In this document: positions 6,273 through 10,135 of the stretch, piece after piece
How positions within the stretch are numbered: position 1 is the stretch's first letter
How the letters are laid out: each line of letters opens with the position of its first letter
Origin: Promethearchaeota archaeon
Lineage (GTDB): Archaea; Asgardarchaeota; Lokiarchaeia; Sigynarchaeales; SOKP01
NCBI GenBank assembly: GCA_014729315.1
Contig: WJKD01000161.1
Location: 1-10,135, forward strand
Direction: 5' to 3'
Length of the DNA stretch: 10,135 bases
Position numbers and translations under genes: made by a program
Notes under the pieces: model-generated
The model's input: only the letters and a program-made list of their open reading frames with translations
Told to the model about the DNA's origin: nothing
Databases searched by the model: none

Positions 6273-8729
6273 ATGAATTCTGAGGAATTAAAATCTGTAA
6301 AAGCTTTCGAAAAGGAGATTTCCTTAGAGAAAGGAGAGGAACTCAGTTCATCTTACAAGATTAGATCATACGATCAAAAACTTAAATATATGGAGAGTAA
6401 AAACATTTCTCAGAAATCCATTAAAGAAGTAGTAGAACATTTTTTTTCCGAAAAAAATGACATTATTAGTGAGAAGACGAAAAAATCGATTCAACATATC
6501 ATTTTTTCTCCACAAGATCGTATGATAATTGTCATCACGAAATCAGGTAAAGAGATTATATGGAATAGAGATAAACTCATTGATCAATATGGTTGGTATT
6601 TTTTTATCGCAAAGTCAGATGCAAAATATAGAAAAAAGCATCAGAAAAAAAAAGGTAAGGAAGAAAAAACGATTAGCACTGAAGAGTATCAATATCACGA
6701 CTCAGCGATCGCTATAAAAAAAAAGAAAAATATGAGAGGATTATATCGGACTAAAGAATACTACCAATATTTTAATAAAATAAAATCCAAAAATATTCCA
6801 CAAATGGATTTTAAAGAAGTTCTAAACGATTTTTTCTTCAGCAATGATGAGATTCCCATAAAAGAAAAAAAAGCAATAAAAACAATTAATTTTTACGAAA
6901 GAGAAAAAGTTATCGTTGTAAAATCTCTTGTTGGAGATAAAATGTATAAAAAATTACCAAAATTAGTTGAAAAATATGGTTGGTATTTTTATATTACAGG
7001 TGTACCTGTGGGTGAGAGTGAACTTTCAATAGCAATAGATAATGTGGAAAAACGATACGATAAGAATTTCATCGCTAAATTAAATGTTAAAGATGAAACA
7101 GACCCCAATGAGAAAATAAGGGTGACTCTTTATCCAATAGTGCTAAAACCTAATCATAATTGCGTAATTTTGGGGTTGGGTAGATTAAATTTTTTATTAG
7201 ATTGTGGAGTTTCAGAAGAATATTTTCATTATATTGACGAATATCTTGAAAATTTAAGAGACTTAATCTCTAATGCTGAAGGAGGTAAGATCGTGCTTTC
7301 GGAAGGCAAAGACGAAAGCGCTAATATTGAGGAGATTGAAAAAATAAGAAATTTTGAAGAAAATTCAGATGAACAAATTGGACAAACTGAAGATCAAGGT
7401 AAAAAAATCAAAGTTAAAAAAGATGGATTAGAAGAGAAAAACGAAAATGAGCAATACGACGTGAAAGGGATTGCCGAGGAGCCCAAAATTGATGCAATAT
7501 TTATTTCTCACAGCCACTACGATCATATAAGTGGTCTCAAAGACTTAATAGCAAAGTATCCCGATGTTCCTATCTTATGCTCAAGAATTACGTTAGATTT
7601 ATACCTGCTTCGAGATTCTAATTTTCTCAAACAAGAAATGCAAGATGAAATCGAAGAGATTGATTATAAAAATGTGGTAAAGAATGTAATTTATGTGGAA
7701 AACGGAGAAAAAATTGAATTTGAGGATTCAAACTGTTATCTTTCTTTTTATCACGCTGGACACATGCCCGGAGCATTGATGATGCTGGCAAAATCAAGAA
7801 ACTATAGATTTCTTTACACTGGGGATTATACTTATTGGGACATTACGCCTTTTGCAGGAACTCGAAGATTTCTTGACCAGATTTCGCGCCCCTTGGATTT
7901 TTTACTAATCGACGCCTCTTCAGCAGACGAAGAATTTGGAGACCCTACTAAACATTTGGATAGTTTGCTTTTATTTTTAGAGCAAAAAGCAGAGTATGGT
8001 GATAATTGCTTAATTGGAGCGGATCCATCCAGTTTAGCGATAACTATAACACTTGTTATCTGGAGATACTTTCGAAAAAAACAATTGAGAAAAGATTATA
8101 AAAAACGACCAAATATCTATGTCGATCAGATGGTTAAGAAAAATATACAAGTCATTAACCATAGATATAAATATATTTACGGGCCAATTTCTCGATTAAT
8201 TCGAGATAAAGCTAATCCATTTAATTCTATAAAACTTAGATGGTTTAATCACGATGATTTAGATTTTTTAAGAAAAAAAAATAATATTATAATCTCTCAT
8301 CCACCTGATTTAAGTTATGGAATAATAAGAACAATAATTAACGCAATTGGAAGAAATCCTCACAATTTAGTATTTCTTGCAGGAGCAATACATGAAGAAC
8401 CTGGCCTAAGCCTTGTTTCAAAGGAAACCAATGGCAGTGAATCTTCAGAAAATAATAGATTTAAAGAAATTGAATTATCTGAAACATGGAAGCTGCCTTT
8501 TAGAGCATTATTGCTCAATACATTTGCACCTCAAATGAAACTTAAACTTCACGGTGATTTCACTCAATTAAAAGAGATGATAAAAAATTTAGAACCAAAG
8601 GAAGTGTGTTTTTTTCATCAATCCCTGAATAAACTTATTGATGTAGCCGATAAAGTTAGTGAATTAGGTGTAGAAAAAGTATCCGTTCCAAAAAAAAGAA
8701 ATTTACTCATATTAAACAGTATTAATTAA
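6273..8729 (+). CDS. Beta-CASP metallo-beta-lactamase protein, divergent aCPSF/FttA-like RNase with duplicated N-terminal domain
   Basis: The 818-aa protein carries the complete MBL and beta-CASP motif series: motif 1 LLDCG (Asp310), motif 2 HSHYDH (413-418), motif 3 AGH (His497), motif 4 TGDY (Asp518), motif A LLIDASS (Asp547, where Glu is common), motif B LHGD (His760) and motif C FFH (His782). Spacing from motif B to C matches CPSF73. Such enzymes are zinc-dependent RNA endo/exonucleases; archaeal aCPSF1 (FttA) also terminates transcription at U-rich tracts. Upstream are two similar units (about 38-112 and 168-241), each with a KEV-F helix, a beta hairpin and a closing YGWYF. They stand where aCPSF1 has KH domains and may be divergent KH-like modules. 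A charged segment of roughly 65 residues (about 335-400) splits the MBL domain. The usual ATSGM-like motif is replaced by SHPPDL (675-680). It is longer than aCPSF1 (about 640 aa). RNA processing or termination is the likeliest role; the substrate is unknown. No Shine-Dalgarno sequence precedes the ATG. Confidence 0.85.
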   Translation: MNSEELKSVKAFEKEISLEKGEELSSSYKIRSYDQKLKYMESKNISQKSIKEVVEHFFSEKNDIISEKTKKSIQHIIFSPQDRMIIVITKSGKEIIWNRDKLIDQYGWYFFIAKSDAKYRKKHQKKKGKEEKTISTEEYQYHDSAIAIKKKKNMRGLYRTKEYYQYFNKIKSKNIPQMDFKEVLNDFFFSNDEIPIKEKKAIKTINFYEREKVIVVKSLVGDKMYKKLPKLVEKYGWYFYITGVPVGESELSIAIDNVEKRYDKNFIAKLNVKDETDPNEKIRVTLYPIVLKPNHNCVILGLGRLNFLLDCGVSEEYFHYIDEYLENLRDLISNAEGGKIVLSEGKDESANIEEIEKIRNFEENSDEQIGQTEDQGKKIKVKKDGLEEKNENEQYDVKGIAEEPKIDAIFISHSHYDHISGLKDLIAKYPDVPILCSRITLDLYLLRDSNFLKQEMQDEIEEIDYKNVVKNVIYVENGEKIEFEDSNCYLSFYHAGHMPGALMMLAKSRNYRFLYTGDYTYWDITPFAGTRRFLDQISRPLDFLLIDASSADEEFGDPTKHLDSLLLFLEQKAEYGDNCLIGADPSSLAITITLVIWRYFRKKQLRKDYKKRPNIYVDQMVKKNIQVINHRYKYIYGPISRLIRDKANPFNSIKLRWFNHDDLDFLRKKNNIIISHPPDLSYGIIRTIINAIGRNPHNLVFLAGAIHEEPGLSLVSKETNGSESSENNRFKEIELSETWKLPFRALLLNTFAPQMKLKLHGDFTQLKEMIKNLEPKEVCFFHQSLNKLIDVADKVSELGVEKVSVPKKRNLLILNSIN

Positions 8730-8828
8730 AATGAATTTATGAATGAATAACACTTGAACAACCGATCACTTTATTTAAATGATTTGGAAGAAGTAGATTT
8801 TAAGCTTTCTTTCTTTAATTTTAATAAA

Positions 8829-8841
8829 AAAAAATATATGT
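8829..8841 (+). promoter_or_regulatory. TATA-like element of the Fe-S scaffold gene
   Basis: AAAATATATG at 8831-8840 follows a run of A and lies about 65 nt before the ATG at 8903, predicting a leader of about 40 nt. The upstream part of this gap (8730-8820) carries a pyrimidine-rich stretch after TAAGCTTTCT at 8801-8810, which would suit U-tract termination of the nuclease gene. Confidence 0.3.
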
Positions 8842-8892
8842 TTACTAACCTATTTCTATCTAAGCTTTTACTTTAATAAAATATTGAAGCAT

Positions 8893-8899
8893 GGTGGGG
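8893..8899 (+). promoter_or_regulatory. Ribosome binding site that decides the start of the Fe-S scaffold gene
   Basis: GGTGGGG lies just before the ATG at 8903 and overlaps the codons that follow an earlier in-frame ATG at 8891. Its position favours initiation at 8903, which also gives the usual family N-terminus MYTDKVMDHF. The spacing is short if all seven bases pair, but normal (5 nt) if GGTGG at 8893-8897 is the pairing part. Confidence 0.5.
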
Positions 8900-8902
8900 A
8901 AA

Positions 8903-9283
8903 ATGTACACAGATAAGGTTATGGATCATTTTAGAAATCCTCGTAATATGGGTGAAATGATAGATGCCGATGCAATGGGTGAAGCGGGCAATAGTGTCTG
9001 TGGTGATCTTTCTTATATGTATATAAAAGTAAAAAAAAACAGAATAGTCGATATATCTTTTCAGACTTTTGGTTGTGCCGCCGCTATTGCTACATCAAGC
9101 GTTATAACAGAGATGGCGAAAGGAAAAACCTTAGAAGAAGCTATGAAGATAAATAGAGAGGACGTTGCGAAGGCTCTCGGGGGACTTCCTGAAAAAAAAT
9201 TTCACTGTAGTAATTTAGCGGCAGATAGTTTACACGAGGCGATTAGAGAATATCTTCGTTCAAAGGGGACTACCCAAGACTAA
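8903..9283 (+). CDS. IscU/NifU-type iron-sulfur cluster assembly scaffold
   Basis: This is a complete single-domain IscU-like protein, 126 aa from the ATG at 8903 (130 aa if ATG 8891 is used). Numbered from 8903, the three cluster-ligand cysteines and their partners are all present: SVCGD with Cys33 and Asp35, TFGCAAAIATSS with Cys58, and LPEKKFHCSNLAADSL with His101 and Cys102. Family members build [2Fe-2S] or [4Fe-4S] clusters on these residues, with sulfur from a cysteine desulfurase (IscS/NifS), and pass them to apoproteins in the cytoplasm. The HCSNLAADSL ending resembles the short IscU-like proteins of anaerobic bacteria and some archaea more than proteobacterial IscU (from memory). No desulfurase, ferredoxin, HscA/B or regulator is adjacent. 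It has its own upstream region of 160-170 nt and is probably transcribed alone. Confidence 0.95.
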   Translation: MYTDKVMDHFRNPRNMGEMIDADAMGEAGNSVCGDLSYMYIKVKKNRIVDISFQTFGCAAAIATSSVITEMAKGKTLEEAMKINREDVAKALGGLPEKKFHCSNLAADSLHEAIREYLRSKGTTQD

Positions 9284-9411
9284 AACTATTCCAAAATAAT
9301 ATTTTGATTTAAAATAATTCCCTCATTAGGCTGATTGTATATCTTTTTGTCTGATTAATAATTGATTGAAGTCTAGAAATTATTAATGTTGTATTCGATT
9401 CGAAAACAATG

Positions 9412-9431
9412 ATCAAAATAGACATTTTGAT
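9412..9431. repeat. Inverted repeat, 8-bp perfect stem with 4-nt loop
   Basis: ATCAAAAT (9412-9419) and ATTTTGAT (9424-9431) are exact reverse complements around the loop AGAC. It lies 128 nt after the Fe-S scaffold stop and 266 nt before the membrane-protein ATG. It could be a protein-binding site or part of a terminator or RNA hairpin. TGATCAAA at 9410-9417 also forms the centre of the palindrome at 9980-10001. Confidence 0.5.
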
Positions 9432-9681
9432 AATCATCAATAAGAAGAAATGGTTCTATTCACAAAAACGATTTATAAAATTATTTAGCTTTTGGTTTTT
9501 TCCATTATAATTCCTGAGTTTTCAAGAGGAATAATTCTCTAACATATATTTATATTTTATATATTTCCAAAATTTCTATTTGTTTTTTATAGGTATTTCT
9601 TAAATTTTTCTTCTTTATATTATACTTACATTTAAGTATAAAATCAAGTTTGAAGTGATTGCATATAAAAATAAATAGTAT

Positions 9682-9687
9682 GGAGGG
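9682..9687 (+). promoter_or_regulatory. Strong Shine-Dalgarno sequence of the small membrane protein
   Basis: GGAGGG ends 9 nt before the ATG at 9697. It is the most canonical ribosome binding site in the window; most other genes here have none. It supports both the reality of the small ORF and its start. Confidence 0.75.
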
Positions 9688-9696
9688 AAAAATTAA

Positions 9697-9966
9697 ATGT
9701 TGTTTCACGAAACAGCTATGGATCATCCTCATATAATGGACGGGTGGTTTAACATTTTCGGAGTTTATTACTGGATTTTTATGATAACCTTTTGGTCTAT
9801 TTATATTGGATCTAGTATAATTTTTGCTTACTTTGTGCATAAAGATGCAATAAAGAGAAATATTACAAATTCAGAATTTTGGTTAGTTATCGCTTTAATA
9901 TTCAATATTGTGGGAGTTATATTATACTTGTTAGTCCGCCCCAATTATAGCTTAGTCGAAAATTAA
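9697..9966 (+). CDS. Small two-helix membrane protein (PLDc_N-like tail pattern), function unknown
   Basis: The 89-aa product has two hydrophobic segments, about 22-46 (YYWIFMITFWSIYIGSSIIF) and 61-80 (FWLVIALIFNIVGVILYLLV), joined by a short polar loop HKDAIKRNITNSE. The basic side of the loop suggests it faces the cytoplasm, placing both ends outside; this is inference. The second helix and following Arg (N..G...YLLVR) resemble the short PLDc_N membrane module found alone or before cardiolipin-synthase-like enzymes. No catalytic domain is attached. The N-terminus is rich in His and acidic residues (His4, Asp9, His10, His12, Asp15) and might bind a metal. A GGAGGG ribosome site supports the start. 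It sits alone between two intergenic stretches. It is probably real; the role is unknown. Confidence 0.75.
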   Translation: MLFHETAMDHPHIMDGWFNIFGVYYWIFMITFWSIYIGSSIIFAYFVHKDAIKRNITNSEFWLVIALIFNIVGVILYLLVRPNYSLVEN

Positions 9967-9979
9967 TTTGGTGATTACT

Positions 9980-10001
9980 AAAAGATTTGATCAAATCTTT
10001 T
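9980..10001. repeat. Perfect 22-bp palindrome after the membrane-protein gene
   Basis: The half-site AAAAGATTTGA (9980-9990) is followed at once by its exact reverse complement TCAAATCTTTT (9991-10001). It begins 13 nt after the stop at 9966. It may act as a hairpin terminator, for one or both directions since it is symmetric, or as a dimer-binding operator. It lacks a long T-run beyond its own TTTT, and there is no loop sequence, which leaves the operator reading open. Confidence 0.65.
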
Positions 10002-10082
10002 CGTGTTGACCCAGTATCTAATACTTTAAATGAAATCTTTTTACTTCAATTTAAAAAAATTGTTAATCATTATCTTTTTTTT

Positions 10083-10110
10083 ACAATTTATAAACAGAAT
10101 TTATAATATG
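10083..10110 (+). promoter_or_regulatory. Promoter-like AT region with a 9-bp direct repeat at the right edge
   Basis: AATTTATAA occurs at 10085-10093 and again at 10098-10106. Each contains a TATA-like core. An ATG at 10108 opens a frame (MLSCLQCIS) that runs off the window, but 28 bases are too few to call a gene. The region could be a promoter for a gene beyond the edge. Confidence 0.2.
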
Positions 10111-10135
10111 CTGAGTTGTTTACAATGTATTAGTA

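Larger units (their letters stand above)
9284..9696. other. 413-bp AT-rich intergenic stretch without a supported gene
   Basis: I find no convincing ORF, tRNA or C/D-box RNA here. The stretch contains a small hairpin at 9292-9306 (CAAAAT, loop AAT, ATTTTG) nine bases after the Fe-S scaffold stop, a short palindrome at 9394-9404 (TTCGA, T, TCGAA), a clean 8-bp-stem hairpin at 9412-9431, and several T-runs and TATA-like runs (about 9541-9562 and 9614-9645). The T-runs suit U-tract termination of the upstream gene, and the TATA-like runs suit the promoter of the membrane protein at 9697. An unrecognised small RNA cannot be excluded. Confidence 0.5.

Noticed and set aside
6529..6717. Plus-strand 62-aa ORF
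   Set aside because: An alternative frame inside the nuclease gene, Lys-rich, with no ribosome site.
9680..9736. 18-codon plus-strand ORF starting at the ATG that overlaps GGAGGG
   Set aside because: Its ATG overlaps the ribosome site of the membrane-protein gene and nothing supports its translation.
9550..9840. Minus-strand 96-aa ORF
   Set aside because: It overlaps the small membrane-protein gene antisense and runs into AT-rich intergenic DNA; no domain and no promoter or ribosome site that outweighs the sense gene.
10108..10135. Possible partial CDS at the right edge (MLSCLQCIS)
   Set aside because: Only 28 bases are visible, with no ribosome site and no recognisable sequence; noted only as part of a promoter-like region.

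Overview
The window is AT-rich, and its protein content points to an archaeon, most likely an Asgard (Lokiarchaeia-like) lineage. The main evidence is a CPSF-like beta-CASP nuclease of archaeal type, a Zn-finger/roadblock-like protein of a kind I associate with Lokiarchaeia, an acetate:CoA ligase (ADP-forming) alpha-type protein, and AT-rich TATA-like upstream regions. Most starts lack a Shine-Dalgarno sequence. The lineage call is an inference from protein types; the window has no rRNA, tRNA or other phylogenetic marker.

Left part (1-3526), all on the minus strand. In transcription order this holds a GPH-family (MelB-like) cation:sugar symporter, then an NDP-forming acyl-CoA synthetase alpha-type protein, then a GNAT N-acetyltransferase that runs off the left edge. 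The last two are 24 nt apart and probably co-transcribed. The pair resembles an unfused form of the ACS-GNAT fusion seen in bacterial Pat protein acetyltransferases.

A 222-bp divergent intergenic region (3527-3748) leads to the plus-strand genes. These are a Zn-ribbon plus roadblock/longin-like protein (3749-4711), a protein built almost wholly of 12 WG repeats (4877-6223), and 49 nt later an 818-residue metallo-beta-lactamase/beta-CASP protein (6273-8729). The last has an internally duplicated N-terminal domain and retains all the catalytic motifs. It is the most unusual gene here: it looks like a divergent relative of aCPSF1/FttA, the archaeal RNase and transcription-termination factor, with a duplicated KH-like module and a large charged insertion.

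Right part. A stand-alone IscU/NifU-type Fe-S scaffold (8903-9283) is followed by a 413-bp gene-free, AT-rich stretch with a clean hairpin. A small two-helix membrane protein with the best Shine-Dalgarno site in the window (9697-9966) comes next. A perfect 22-bp palindrome lies just after it, and the last ~130 bases are promoter-like AT-rich DNA. No mobile element, CRISPR array, tRNA or rRNA was seen.
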